Notes under the pieces: model-generated | What the model was told of the DNA's origin: nothing | Database searches by the model: none | What the model saw: only the letters and a program-made list of their open reading frames with translations | Made by a program: the position numbers and the translations under genes | Origin: Desulfonatronum thiodismutans | Lineage (GTDB): Bacteria > Desulfobacterota > Desulfovibrionia > Desulfovibrionales > Desulfonatronaceae | Length of the DNA stretch: 50,052 nt | Direction: 5' to 3' | Assembly: GCF_000717475.1 (NCBI RefSeq) | Contig: NZ_JPIK01000014.1 | Location: 1-50,052 of the forward strand | In this document: piece by piece, positions 16,401 to 25,384 of the stretch | Layout: each line of letters starts with the position of its first letter | How positions within the stretch are numbered: position 1 is the stretch's first letter

Positions 16401-16438
16401 GTCATGAAATCGCCGTAAAAACGTCACGAAATGGTCAT
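16401..16438 (+). promoter_or_regulatory. Candidate Pho box for the 50-residue gene
   Basis: GTCAT (16401), GTCAC (16423) and GTCAT (16434) fall on an 11-bp grid, with one degenerate unit at 16412. The array points to the small gene at 16581. Together with 16312-16327 it fills the divergent 370-bp gap, in which no other gene is seen. Confidence 0.45.
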
Positions 16439-16580
16439 GTGTTTCAAAGCGACTCACGCTAAGAAGACAACTGTCCACGGCACGGGAGTCCAGACCCGGA
16501 GTAGGGAGTGCTGGAGCGGATGGGCGACCATCGCGATCCGGGCCGGTCAGATGACAACCGAAAAAACACGGGAGTGAGCC

Positions 16581-16733
16581 ATGATGAATCTGGAAAAGGC
16601 GCAGGAAGACTACCGTAAACGCCAAATGGAATTGTTGGAAATTCGCAGACGGCATGAGCAGCAGGTCAGGGAATACTCCGAGTTCATGAAGAGCCAGAAG
16701 CAGCCGAACGGTCGCGAAGCCGGGCGGGGGTAA
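16581..16733 (+). CDS. Small charged helical protein, 50 residues
   Basis: ATG 16581 has a GGAGTG ribosome site 5 bases upstream and reads 50 codons to TAA 16731. The product begins MMNLEKAQEDYRKRQMELLE and continues as a highly charged probable coiled coil rich in R, E and Q, ending in a glycine/arginine tail. There is no TM segment or signal peptide. I do not recognise a family. Support comes from the ribosome site, the coiled-coil composition, the Pho-box-like array upstream and the hairpin after its stop. Confidence 0.62.
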   Translation: MMNLEKAQEDYRKRQMELLEIRRRHEQQVREYSEFMKSQKQPNGREAGRG

Positions 16734-16779
16734 ACGGCGGTTGGAAAGGCGATTCCGTCCGCTTTTTTCTAATCAAACG

Positions 16780-16815
16780 AAAGCCGACCGCGTTCAAAAA
16801 GACGCGGTCGGCTTT
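16780..16815. terminator. Hairpin between convergent genes, probable bidirectional terminator
   Basis: A 13-bp perfect stem AAAGCCGACCGCG (16780-16792) with 16803-16815 sits between the convergent 50-residue gene and the PIN-PhoH gene. T tracts are short on both sides, so efficiency is uncertain. Confidence 0.65.
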
Positions 16816-16843
16816 CGGCGTTTGGAGGCGTCGCCACGGGCCG

Positions 16844-18040
16844 CTACAGGCTGGAGGCCAGGACCATGTCCGCGATGGGTCCTCGGGAGTGGGCGCCCTT
16901 GAGCACCAGGTGGGCGTAGCGATCCATGCCCTTGAGCTTGCGCACGGTCCAGTTCAGGGCGTTGTTGAACTCCGAATTATAGGGCGCGTCCACCTGGCGG
17001 GAGTCGCCCATCATGAACACCTTGGTGTTCCCGCACATCCGGGACAGCAAGGCCCTGGCCTCCAACCGGGACATGTTCTGGGCCTCGTCCACGATGACCA
17101 CCGCGTCTTCGATGTTCATGCCGCGGATAAAGGCCAGAGGCAGGATTTCCAGGCGTTTGATGTCGAACTCGGGAATGGGCGCTTCGGGATCGATGAACAG
17201 CTTGTTCGCCGGGCGGATGGCGTGCAGTTTCAGGATCAGGTCGCGGATGTTGCGCACGTAGGGGGCCATTTTCTCGCTGACCGCCCCGGGCAGATAGCCC
17301 ATGGACCGACCGATCTCCACATAGGGCTTGATAATATAGATCTTGTGATGGCGTTTCTCGCTCAGCACCAAGTGCAGGGCCGCGGCCAGGGAGAGGAAGG
17401 TCTTGCCGAATCCGGCTTCGGATTCCAGGGTGACCAGGTCGATGTCCGGGGAGAGCAGCAGTTCCATGGCCAGGTTCTGGTAAACGTTGCGGGGCGCGAC
17501 GTTCCAGATCTTGTGCTGATGGCTGATGGTCCGGCGTTCCTCCGGGCCGTTGAACACGGGCTTGCCGTTTTCCCAGGAAAAGGAATTCATGACGATGTCT
17601 TCGCCCTCGGCAATGAAGCCGGTGTATCTCTGGGATTCATTCCTGTAAAACGGATTGGCCCGAAAATAGGGCTCGCTCTGCATGCCCAGCTTGTGCGCCT
17701 TGATGCGCATGGTCTTGTCGTTGGTCACCAGGATCGGCGCTTCCACCGAGGCCAGCAGGATCTCGTCGAGAATCCTGTTGTCGGCCAGGCAGGAGGCGGT
17801 GTTGCCTTCCGGGCCTCGTTCCAGCAGGTCGAATTCCTCCTTGTGCTCCAGAAGATACGACAAGGCCTGCTGGGCCTGATGCCCCAGCCGGGAGTCGGTC
17901 TTGTGCTTGTCCAGCTCTTCAAGCACGGTATGGGGGATGAAAATTCTGTTTTCCATCCCGTTGCGCAGGATGGCGATGCTTTCCGGATCATCCAGAAGCA
18001 CGTTGGTGTCGATGAAGTAGTTTTTTTGGCGTGGTTCCAT
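16844..18040 (-). CDS. PIN domain-PhoH ATPase (YlaK-like)
   Basis: A 398-residue cytosolic protein. The N-terminal 130 residues are a PIN nuclease-like domain (FIDTNVLLDDP, LEELDKHKTD, LVTNDKTMRIKA). The C-terminal 240 residues are a PhoH-type ATPase with Walker A EAGFGKTFLSLAAAL, Walker B AVVIVDEAQNMS and the SRxVDAPYNSE sensor-like segment. PIN-PhoH proteins are RNA-acting ATPase/nucleases. The Walker A has EAGFGKT where most members have PAGTGKT. ATG 18040 follows an AAGAAGG ribosome site; 18058 is less likely. It lies directly behind phnW (22 bp), an unusual place, so co-transcription with phosphonate genes is probable. Confidence 0.9.
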   Translation of the reverse strand: MEPRQKNYFIDTNVLLDDPESIAILRNGMENRIFIPHTVLEELDKHKTDSRLGHQAQQALSYLLEHKEEFDLLERGPEGNTASCLADNRILDEILLASVEAPILVTNDKTMRIKAHKLGMQSEPYFRANPFYRNESQRYTGFIAEGEDIVMNSFSWENGKPVFNGPEERRTISHQHKIWNVAPRNVYQNLAMELLLSPDIDLVTLESEAGFGKTFLSLAAALHLVLSEKRHHKIYIIKPYVEIGRSMGYLPGAVSEKMAPYVRNIRDLILKLHAIRPANKLFIDPEAPIPEFDIKRLEILPLAFIRGMNIEDAVVIVDEAQNMSRLEARALLSRMCGNTKVFMMGDSRQVDAPYNSEFNNALNWTVRKLKGMDRYAHLVLKGAHSRGPIADMVLASSL

Positions 18041-18061
18041 TTGACCTTCTTTTAACAAGGT

Positions 18062-19180
18062 TCATGCCCAATACATGGATTCCCGCACCGCCTGGAGCAG
18101 GGCGAGGATGTCGTCGGGGAAGACGTGGCCGATGTTGCCGATGCGGAATGTGTCCGTCTTGGTGACTTTGCCCGGGTAGATCACGAATCCGCGCTGCTTG
18201 AGTTCCGCATGGAATCGACCGAATTCGTAGCCGGGATGGGAGGGAGAAAGAAAGGCCGTGATGATCGGGGATTGGTGTTCATCCGCAAGCAGCGTTGCAA
18301 ATCCCAGTTCGCGCATGCCCTGGGCGAGGATGGCCTGGTTTTGGACATATCTGGCATGTCGGGCCTCGACGCCGCCTTCGGCCTCCAGCTCCACCAGGGC
18401 CTGGGCAAAGGCCCGGACCACGTGCGTCGGCGACGTGAACCACCATTTGCCTGCACGGTGCTCCATTTCCAGCCACTGATCAAACAGGTCAAGGCTGAGG
18501 GAGCGTGCATTCCCTGCGCACTGCTCCAATTGACTTTGCCTGGCCACGACAAAACCGAATCCGGGTACGCCCTGGAGACATTTGTTCGGGCCGCTGATCA
18601 GATAATCCACCCAGAGATTATTTACGTTCATGGGGATTCCGCCAAAGCTGCTCATGGCGTCCACGATCAGGGACCGGTGGTGGCGGATCGCCAGATCGCC
18701 TACGTCCTGAACGGGGTTGAGCATGCCGGTGGATGTCTCGCAGTGGACCATGGCCACGTGGGAGATGGCCCGATCCTCTCGAAGCGTATTGTTGACCGCT
18801 TCCATATCCAGCGGTCCGGTGTCGCCGAAATCCAAGACATCGAAGGGAATCAGCAGCCGTTTGGCGATAATGGCGATCCGGTCCCCGTAGTGTCCGTTGG
18901 ACAGGACCAGCAGCTTGCCGTGGTGGGGAACAACCGTGCCGAGGCAGGCTTCAACGCTGAACGTCCCACTGCCCTGCATCAGGACGGTGGTGTATCCGGA
19001 GGCCGGAGTGGCCAGACATGTCAACCGCTTCCGGATGACCTGGACAATGTCGTTGTATTCCGCGTCCCAGGTGCACCAGTCGCGCAGCATGGCGGCACGC
19101 ACTCCGTGGGAGGTGGACAACGGCCCCGGAGTCAACAACAAATAGGGATTGTCCGGGATTTCAATCTGGCTCGGTTCCAT
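18062..19180 (-). CDS. phnW: 2-aminoethylphosphonate--pyruvate transaminase
   Basis: A 372-residue PLP-dependent aminotransferase converting 2-aminoethylphosphonate and pyruvate to phosphonoacetaldehyde and alanine. Seen: [20 protein letters not shown], the typical [27 protein letters not shown], and [16 protein letters not shown] with the PLP-binding lysine. Length matches the family. ATG 19180 has an AAGGAG site 8 bases upstream; the GTG at 19186 is too close to it. It follows phnX by 72 bp and precedes the PIN-PhoH gene, in a minus-strand operon driven from the divergent region at 20138-20412. Confidence 0.96.
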   Translation of the reverse strand: MEPSQIEIPDNPYLLLTPGPLSTSHGVRAAMLRDWCTWDAEYNDIVQVIRKRLTCLATPASGYTTVLMQGSGTFSVEACLGTVVPHHGKLLVLSNGHYGDRIAIIAKRLLIPFDVLDFGDTGPLDMEAVNNTLREDRAISHVAMVHCETSTGMLNPVQDVGDLAIRHHRSLIVDAMSSFGGIPMNVNNLWVDYLISGPNKCLQGVPGFGFVVARQSQLEQCAGNARSLSLDLFDQWLEMEHRAGKWWFTSPTHVVRAFAQALVELEAEGGVEARHARYVQNQAILAQGMRELGFATLLADEHQSPIITAFLSPSHPGYEFGRFHAELKQRGFVIYPGKVTKTDTFRIGNIGHVFPDDILALLQAVRESMYWA

Positions 19181-19252
19181 GCGCACATCTCCTTTCCGGT
19201 TGGATATTCAGTCGTGTCGCGGCCAATTTCCGGATGGCAACTGGTCGGATGA

Positions 19253-20137
19253 TCATGGCCTGACGCCACGGGACAGGCGAAGTTCGATTTCCTCGATCAA
19301 GGGAGGCACTTGCCAGACGCCGCGGGCCGTGTAGTGGGCTCCGGCGCGGCGGAAGCGCTGGGCGATCACGTCCAGACGGGAGTTCAGTTCTTCGGGGTCC
19401 AGGCTTTCGGCCTCCCTGCGCGACAGGCCGAGTTCGTTGCCGGACATGGTCAGGCCGATGGTCCACATCCCGGCGTTCAACCCCTCTTCGATGTCCGCGA
19501 CGGTGTCGCCGATCTTGATCATGGCGGCCATGGGAAAGACGTTCAGGGTCATGGCGTTGACGTAGGACATCCAGGGATACGGACGTCCCGCCGGCACGTC
19601 CGTGGAACAAACGACCGTATCCGGCTTGTAGCCCTGGTCGGCAGCGGAGGCCATCAGGCGTTCCACCATGGACCTCGTGTATCCGGTGGTCGAGCCGATC
19701 CTGATGTCTTTGGCTCTCAGGACGGCGACCAGGTTCCGCACTCCCGGAATGAGTTCGGCATGGTCGGTCACGACGTCCAGCATCAACGGCTCGATCCTGG
19801 CGTAGATGTTCCGCACGTCCTGCTCGTTCGGATCGCGGCCATGCACCTGCCGCCACCGGGCGCTCACGGTTTCCATATGCGTCATGGCCCGAACATGGTC
19901 GATTTTTTTCAGCCCCATGAAAGCCCTGATCTCCTCATCGCCCACGGACACGCTGAATCCGGCGAAGGCCCTTCGAAACACCTCCGTGGGGCCGATGCAT
20001 CCGTAGTCAACGGTCGTGCCGGCCCAGTCCAGGATCACCGCTCGAACCGGCCCGGAATAGTCCCGTCGCCGGGTGCCGACCTCCAGGCGCAACTCTTCAG
20101 ATCGTTCCGGATTGTCCTGTTCGGAAAAGGTATGCAT
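19253..20137 (-). CDS. phnX: Phosphonoacetaldehyde hydrolase (phosphonatase)
   Basis: A 294-residue HAD-superfamily enzyme that cleaves the C-P bond of phosphonoacetaldehyde to acetaldehyde and phosphate. The nucleophile motif is ILDWAGTTVDYG, the Schiff-base lysine region is FMGLKKIDHVRAM, motif II is STTGYTRSMVERLM, and KIGDTVADIEEGLNAGMW is the acidic metal-binding motif. These are specific to PhnX. ATG 20137 is preferred over GTG 20170 because a GAAGGG ribosome site precedes it. It is the first gene of the operon phnX-phnW-PIN/PhoH; PhnW makes its substrate. Confidence 0.96.
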   Translation of the reverse strand: MHTFSEQDNPERSEELRLEVGTRRRDYSGPVRAVILDWAGTTVDYGCIGPTEVFRRAFAGFSVSVGDEEIRAFMGLKKIDHVRAMTHMETVSARWRQVHGRDPNEQDVRNIYARIEPLMLDVVTDHAELIPGVRNLVAVLRAKDIRIGSTTGYTRSMVERLMASAADQGYKPDTVVCSTDVPAGRPYPWMSYVNAMTLNVFPMAAMIKIGDTVADIEEGLNAGMWTIGLTMSGNELGLSRREAESLDPEELNSRLDVIAQRFRRAGAHYTARGVWQVPPLIEEIELRLSRGVRP

Positions 20138-20290
20138 GGATGTTTGCCCTTCGCTTTCCGGTGTTTTCACGGGGTTTGCGAATTGATGGGGAATGAAAAG
20201 AGTGTCTACTATGCCCGCTCGATGTTACAGGAACATGATGGCATTGTTACGATTGTGTCGGGTTTGGGGAGGGGGGCTCGTGTTTGAAAC

Positions 20291-20317
20291 GTCACGAACG
20301 CGACATGAAGTCGTCAC
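20291..20317 (+). promoter_or_regulatory. Candidate Pho box, phnX / ABC importer divergent region
   Basis: GTCAC (20291), GACAT (20302) and GTCAC (20313) repeat every 11 bp, about 95 bp before the solute-binding protein gene and 155 bp before phnX. Both operons concern phosphonate use, so shared control is plausible. Confidence 0.6.
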
Positions 20318-20412
20318 ATTGTGGGATTACTCATTTCCGTATTCTTTCAGAGAACGGACGTGCGTTGCAACAACCCGAAAACTTCAACCCCAGGTATTGA
20401 GGAGAAACGTCC

Positions 20413-21558
20413 ATGACAGCAGCATTCGACTCCAACTCCGTCACCCGCCGTCAGTTCATCCAATACGTGGCCGCGGGGGCCCTGGCCACGGCCGCGCCGG
20501 CCTTCATCAGCCGGGACGTATTGGCCTCCACCGGCCAGCTGAACCTCTACAGCTGGTCCGACTATGTCTACCCGGAAATGATCGATTCCTTCCAGAAGGC
20601 CACGGGCATCAAGGTCAATCTGTCCACCTACGGCTCCAACGACGAGGTCCTCAACCGGCTGCGGGCCGCCCGGGGACGGGGATTCGACGTGGTCATGCCC
20701 TCCATCACCTACACGCCGGCCTGGGTGGAGCAGGAACTGCTCCAGCCCCTGGACGAGTCCAAAATCAGCGTGTCCGGAGTAATTCCCTCCATGTGGGAGA
20801 GTTCCAAAACCCTGGGCGGGGTCCAGAACGGCCGCCGGTACACCGTGCCCTTTAACTGGGGCACCGAGGCCCTGTGCCTGAACACCGAGGTGATCAAGCC
20901 GGTCTACGGCGAATTGGGCTTCAGCAGCCTGTGGATGCCCGGGAACAAGGGCCGGGTTACGATTCGGGCCCATTCCGGCATGCTGGGCATGGGGTTGTAC
21001 CTGGACAGCATCGGCGAGGTGTCCTCCAACCGCATGCGGGACACTTACGCTGACGAAGGCCGGATGCGCGAAGTGTACGGCAGGATATTGGACTTCGCCG
21101 TGAAGCATAAAAGCTGGATCGTGCAGTTCTGGTCCAACGCCCAGGAGACCGAGGCCGCGTTCATGCAGAACGACGCGGTCATCGGCCAGACCTGGGACGG
21201 CCCGGCCATGCGCATGCGCTCCGAAAGCAAGGGCAAGTACACCTACCTGGCGCCCAAGGAAGGGGCCATGACCTGGATGGACTCCCTCGGCGTGCCCGCG
21301 GGCGCGGACAACGTGGAATCGGCCTACGCCTGGATCAACTGGTACTACCAACCGGCCCACGCCGCGATCCACGTCCGGCTTTCCGGCTACAATTCCTGCA
21401 CCCAGGGCGCGGCGGAACTGGCCGGTGACGCCTACGCGGCCAATTTCGCCGCGGCTTATCCGGGCAATGCCATCGAGAACCTGTGGTGGTACCCGCCGGA
21501 GCCGACCTGGTTCATCGCGGCCCGCAACGAATTCCGGGATCGCTTCCTTTCCGCGTAA
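20413..21558 (+). CDS. ABC transporter solute-binding protein, Tat-exported, PotD-like
   Basis: A 381-residue periplasmic binding protein. The N-terminus has a twin-arginine signal (SVTRRQFIQYVAAGALATAA), then LNLYSWSDYVYPEMIDSFQK, the usual opening of the PotD/PotF polyamine-binding class. ATG 20413 has a GAGGAG ribosome site. It heads a five-gene operon with ATPase, two permeases and a phosphatase-superfamily enzyme, divergent from phnXW, so 2-aminoethylphosphonate or a related phosphonate is the likely ligand instead of a polyamine. The ligand is inferred from neighbours only. Confidence 0.88.
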   Translation: MTAAFDSNSVTRRQFIQYVAAGALATAAPAFISRDVLASTGQLNLYSWSDYVYPEMIDSFQKATGIKVNLSTYGSNDEVLNRLRAARGRGFDVVMPSITYTPAWVEQELLQPLDESKISVSGVIPSMWESSKTLGGVQNGRRYTVPFNWGTEALCLNTEVIKPVYGELGFSSLWMPGNKGRVTIRAHSGMLGMGLYLDSIGEVSSNRMRDTYADEGRMREVYGRILDFAVKHKSWIVQFWSNAQETEAAFMQNDAVIGQTWDGPAMRMRSESKGKYTYLAPKEGAMTWMDSLGVPAGADNVESAYAWINWYYQPAHAAIHVRLSGYNSCTQGAAELAGDAYAANFAAAYPGNAIENLWWYPPEPTWFIAARNEFRDRFLSA

Positions 21559-21585
21559 GACCACTCGGAGCAGGATGAAATTCCC

Positions 21586-21620
21586 GGCAGGGCGATCCAC
21601 TTCCATGGGATCGCCCTGCC
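21586..21620 (+). terminator. Hairpin after the binding-protein gene
   Basis: A 13-bp stem GGCAGGGCGATCC (21586-21598) with 21608-21620 is followed by TTGTTT. In ABC operons such hairpins after the binding-protein gene commonly limit downstream expression or protect the upstream mRNA. It is an attenuator-like signal and not a full stop, as the ATPase follows 50 bp later. Confidence 0.65.
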
Positions 21621-21669
21621 TTGTTTGCACGACGTGGCCCGTTTATTCCAAAGAAACACGGAGGACTTC

Positions 21670-22815
21670 ATGCACGCATTACCCTCCAGTGCCCGCGACA
21701 GGCCGGAAAACGTCGCATCCACGGAACTGCAAGGGCAAAACGTGGAGTTGTGGGACGTGACCATGGCTTTTGGCGATTTTCTGGCCGTGAACAAGGTTGA
21801 CCTGGAAATCCGGGCCGGGGAGTTTTTCTCGTTTCTCGGCCCCTCGGGTTGCGGCAAGACCACGCTGCTGCGGCTGATTTCCGGATTCATCGAACCGACC
21901 TCAGGAGACGTTCTGATCGGGGGGCGCAACATGCGCGGCATCGGGCCGAACAAGCGGCCCACGGCCTTGATCTTTCAAAACCTGGCCCTGTTTCCGCTGA
22001 TGAAGGTCTGGGAGAATGTAGCCTTTGGCCTGGAGGCCCGCGGCGTGGGCAGGAAGGTCCGGCGGAAGCGGGCCCAGGAACTCCTGGAACTGGTCGCTCT
22101 GACCGGCGAGGAGGACAAGCTGGTGTCCCAGCTCTCCGGGGGTCAGCGCCAGCGGGTGGCCATAGCCCGGGCCCTGGCCGTGAATCCCTCGGTCCTGCTT
22201 TTGGACGAGCCGCTGTCCGCCCTGGACCTGAAGCTGCGCCAACATATGCGGGCCGAGCTGCGGGCCATCCAGCGCCGCACCGGGGTGACCTTCATCTATA
22301 TCACCCATGACCAGGGCGAGGCCTTCACCATGTCCGACCGGGTCGCGGTGATGCAAAACGGGATTATCGAGCAGGTTTCCGACTCCGCGGTGCTCTACGA
22401 CCAGCCGGCCACGCCCTTCGTGGCCACCTTCGTGGGCGAGAACAATCCTTTTTCCGGGACCGTGACCGAGGTGCGCGAGCAGTACTCCGTGGTGGACACG
22501 CCCCAGGGCCGACTGACGGGTCGGAATCTGCGCGGTCTGGTTGTCGGACAGCCCGCGGTGCTCTTCGTCCGGCCGGAGCGCTGTCACCTGGTCAACGGCC
22601 GCGTTCCGGAGAACGTGCTCAGCGGTCGGCTGCGCCGGGTGGATTTCGAGGGGGCCTATGTGCATCTGTTCGTGGATACGGGCGGAGAGCGGAACACCAT
22701 CCTGCACATGACCAACGACGGGACCCAGGCCGACCTGGCCATCGACAGCGCCATCCGCTTCGGTTTCCCGGCGGACGCCGCCGTGGCTCTCTCTCCCGGA
22801 GCCCAGGCCGCATGA
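21670..22815 (+). CDS. ABC transporter ATP-binding protein, PotA/PhnT type
   Basis: A 381-residue ATPase of the polyamine/iron/phosphonate importer class. Walker A GPSGCGKTTLLRLISGF, Q-loop LIFQNLALFPLMKVWENV, signature LSGGQRQRVAIARAL, Walker B VLLLDEPLSALDLKLR, H-loop YITHDQGEA, and a C-terminal TOBE-like regulatory domain (residues about 270-381). ATG 21670 has a GGAGG site; the frame is open to 21625 but without a ribosome site. Its stop overlaps the next gene by 4 bp, showing tight coupling with the permeases. Confidence 0.93.
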   Translation: MHALPSSARDRPENVASTELQGQNVELWDVTMAFGDFLAVNKVDLEIRAGEFFSFLGPSGCGKTTLLRLISGFIEPTSGDVLIGGRNMRGIGPNKRPTALIFQNLALFPLMKVWENVAFGLEARGVGRKVRRKRAQELLELVALTGEEDKLVSQLSGGQRQRVAIARALAVNPSVLLLDEPLSALDLKLRQHMRAELRAIQRRTGVTFIYITHDQGEAFTMSDRVAVMQNGIIEQVSDSAVLYDQPATPFVATFVGENNPFSGTVTEVREQYSVVDTPQGRLTGRNLRGLVVGQPAVLFVRPERCHLVNGRVPENVLSGRLRRVDFEGAYVHLFVDTGGERNTILHMTNDGTQADLAIDSAIRFGFPADAAVALSPGAQAA

Positions 22816-23705
22816 AGGAACTGTTTCACCGCCTCGGTCCGGTCATCGGCTGCTGCGTCCTGGGGATCAGCGCGTTCTGGGTCGTGCTCATGGTCGTCCT
22901 GCCCCAGGTGATGATGGTGGACATGTCCCTGCGGCCCAATCTTCCACCTTCCCTGCGCGGCGGTCCGGAGGACGTCTACACCCTGGCCAACTATCTGACA
23001 TTTTGGGGTAATCAGGTCCACCGCTCCATCTTTATCAAGACCATCTGGTCCGCCTTGCTGGTCACGGTCCTGTCCCTGGCCGTGTGCTATCCCATTGCCT
23101 ACTACCTGGCCCAGGCCGCCCGGGCCAGGGTGGTGCCGCTGCTGGTTCTGGGGCTGATCGTTCCGTTCTGGGTCAACGAAATCCTGCGCACCTATTCCTG
23201 GTTTCTGATCCTCTCCCGCAACGGCCTGTTGAATCAACTGCTCCTGTTTCTGGGCGTGACCGACAGCGCGGTGAATTTCGGCGGGCTGGGCGCGGTGATG
23301 ATCGGGATGGTCTACGCCTATATCCTGTTCATGGTCTTCCCTTTGTACAACTCCATGGAGTCCCTGGATCGCAACCAGATCGAAGCGGCCCGGGATCTGG
23401 GCGCGTCCCGGCTCCGGATCCACTGGCGGCTGGTGATTCCCCACGCCAAACCCGGGATCGCCGTGGGCTGCATCATGACCTTCATGCTCGCCGCGGGCAC
23501 CGTGGCCGTGCCCCAGATCATGCAGTCCCTGCCCGGCGGTACCGGGGCGCGCTGGTTCACCCAGGTGATCTACAGCTGGTTTTTCGACGGCGGGGACTGG
23601 AACACCGGGGCTGCCTACGCTTTTGTCCTGCTCCTGCTCTGCGTGCTGTTCATCTTGGCCATGATGCGTTTGTTCAAGGTCGGCCTGAAGGATATCGCCC
23701 GATGA
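22812..23705 (+). CDS. ABC transporter permease 1, PotB-like
   Basis: A 297-residue inner-membrane permease with about six TM helices and the EAA loop EAARDLGASRLRIHWRLVIP that contacts the ATPase. Begins MKELFHRLGPVIGCCVLGIS. Overlaps both neighbours by 4 bp (ATGA), the ATPase upstream and the second permease downstream, so the three proteins are translationally coupled. Confidence 0.92.
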   Translation: MKELFHRLGPVIGCCVLGISAFWVVLMVVLPQVMMVDMSLRPNLPPSLRGGPEDVYTLANYLTFWGNQVHRSIFIKTIWSALLVTVLSLAVCYPIAYYLAQAARARVVPLLVLGLIVPFWVNEILRTYSWFLILSRNGLLNQLLLFLGVTDSAVNFGGLGAVMIGMVYAYILFMVFPLYNSMESLDRNQIEAARDLGASRLRIHWRLVIPHAKPGIAVGCIMTFMLAAGTVAVPQIMQSLPGGTGARWFTQVIYSWFFDGGDWNTGAAYAFVLLLLCVLFILAMMRLFKVGLKDIAR

Positions 23706-24529
23706 CCTCCCATCGCCTCTTTACCTGGCTGACCAGAATCTACCTGGCGCTCTTTTTCGTCTATCTCTTCCTGCCCCTGATCTTCATGGTCGCCGCGGCG
23801 TTCAACGACAGTCGCTTCCCGACCATGCTCCCCTGGGAGGGGTTCACCACCAAATGGTTTTTCGGTTTCGACGCCCAGGAGCGGGCCGTGGGGCTGTTCC
23901 AGGATGCCCGGATGGGCCGGGCGATTCTCAATTCCGTGATCATCGGTCTGGGGGTGATCGCCCTGGCCGTGCCCCTGGGCCTGTCAGGCGCGCTGCTGCT
24001 TTCCAATCTGCAAAGCCGGGCCAAGGGCTTTCTCTACGGGGTGATGGTCTCTCCGATCCTCACGCCCGGAGTGATCCTGGGCATCTCCACCCTGGTGTTC
24101 TGGACCGAGTACTTTCACGTCAGCGGAGGGCTGTTCCTGACGGTCATCGCCCAGTCGACCTTTATCGCCGCCTACTGCATGCTGCTATTTCTGGCCCGGC
24201 TGGAGCGATTCGACCAGACCCAGCAGGAGGCGGCTCTGGATCTGGGCGCTTCCCACTTCATGGTGGTCAGGCGCATTCTTCTGCCGTACATGCGCCCGGC
24301 CATTCTTTCGGCCTGCCTGATCGCCTTTCTCCAGTCCTTTGAGAACTATAACACCACCTTGTTCGTGGTCGGCATTCAGGACACCATGACCATCAACATC
24401 GCCACTCGGGTCCGGCTGGGGCTGACCCCGGCCGTGAACGCCATCGGGGTGATTCTCATCGCCATGACCGTCTGCGGGGCCGTGGCGTATGAAATCCTGA
24501 GACGACGCGAACAGCCCGAGCGGATCTGA
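23702..24529 (+). CDS. ABC transporter permease 2, PotC-like
   Basis: A 275-residue permease with six TM helices and EAA loop EAALDLGASHFMVVRRILLP. The true start is ATG 23702 inside the ATGA overlap with permease 1; the same frame stays open far upstream but is out of register with the real upstream gene. It pairs with permease 1 as the heterodimeric channel of the importer. Confidence 0.92.
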   Translation: MTSHRLFTWLTRIYLALFFVYLFLPLIFMVAAAFNDSRFPTMLPWEGFTTKWFFGFDAQERAVGLFQDARMGRAILNSVIIGLGVIALAVPLGLSGALLLSNLQSRAKGFLYGVMVSPILTPGVILGISTLVFWTEYFHVSGGLFLTVIAQSTFIAAYCMLLFLARLERFDQTQQEAALDLGASHFMVVRRILLPYMRPAILSACLIAFLQSFENYNTTLFVVGIQDTMTINIATRVRLGLTPAVNAIGVILIAMTVCGAVAYEILRRREQPERI

Positions 24530-24556
24530 GCGTCGCAACCTTGATAAGGAAAAACC

Positions 24557-25384
24557 ATGCGGAACACTGTCGTTCTGGTTCTTGTGGACGGATTGAATCA
24601 CGCCACGGCTCGGGAGTGCATGGGTGCGCTTCAGGGGTTGTGCGAGGCTGGAAAGGCGTGCCTGTATCCGGTCCAGTGCGAACTGCCGGCCCTGTCCAGG
24701 CCGCTGTACGAATGCATTTTGACCGGCAAGACCCCGGTGCAAAGCGGGGTGACGCACAACGGTCATGCCCGGATGTCCCGTGAGCAAAGCATTTTTCATT
24801 ATGCTCGGGCCGCGGGCCTGACTACGGCGGCGGCCGCCTACCAGTGGGTCAGCGAACTGTATAACCGCACGCCCTTCGACCCGGCTCGGGATCGCCACGT
24901 CAGCGACCCGAACCTGCTCATCCAGCACGCCCACTTCTACTTTCTGGACCGCTATCCGGACTGCCACCTCTTCGCCGACGCCGAAAGTCTGCGCCGCCGT
25001 CATCACCCTCATTTTCTGCTGGTCCATTCCATGGCCGTGGATCATGCCGGCCATCTCCAGGGAGCGGACTCGGCCCTGTACCGGAACAGCGCCCGGGAGG
25101 CCGACGCCCTGCTGGCCGAATACCTTCCGGGATGGCTGGACGACGGCTGTCAGGTGCTGGTCACCGCGGACCACGGCATGAACGCGGACATGACCCACAA
25201 CGGCCTGCTGCCCGAGGAGCGCACCGTCCCCCTCTATACCATCGGCGAACGGTTCAGTCTCGACCCGGCCGCCCGTCCTCTGCAGATCGAAATCTGCGGA
25301 ACGATCTGCGAGCTGCTGGGGGTGGAGCATGATAAATGCGTGTGCGTGGAGCTGATCAAGACATTCCCGTCACAGTCTTCATGA
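24557..25384 (+). CDS. Alkaline phosphatase-superfamily hydrolase of a phosphonate operon
   Basis: A 275-residue cytosolic enzyme. Metal-binding motif LVLVDGLNH at the start, then PALSRPLYECILTGKTP, where the serine or a nearby residue would be the nucleophile, HSMAVDHAGH, and TADHGMNADMTHN near the C-terminus: the order seen in phosphodiesterase and phosphonoacetate hydrolase families. No signal peptide. It closes the ABC importer operon, 27 bp behind permease 2. Shorter than PhnA phosphonoacetate hydrolases (about 400 residues), so its substrate may differ: a phosphonate or phosphodiester made available by the importer is plausible. Confidence 0.82.
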   Translation: MRNTVVLVLVDGLNHATARECMGALQGLCEAGKACLYPVQCELPALSRPLYECILTGKTPVQSGVTHNGHARMSREQSIFHYARAAGLTTAAAAYQWVSELYNRTPFDPARDRHVSDPNLLIQHAHFYFLDRYPDCHLFADAESLRRRHHPHFLLVHSMAVDHAGHLQGADSALYRNSAREADALLAEYLPGWLDDGCQVLVTADHGMNADMTHNGLLPEERTVPLYTIGERFSLDPAARPLQIEICGTICELLGVEHDKCVCVELIKTFPSQSS

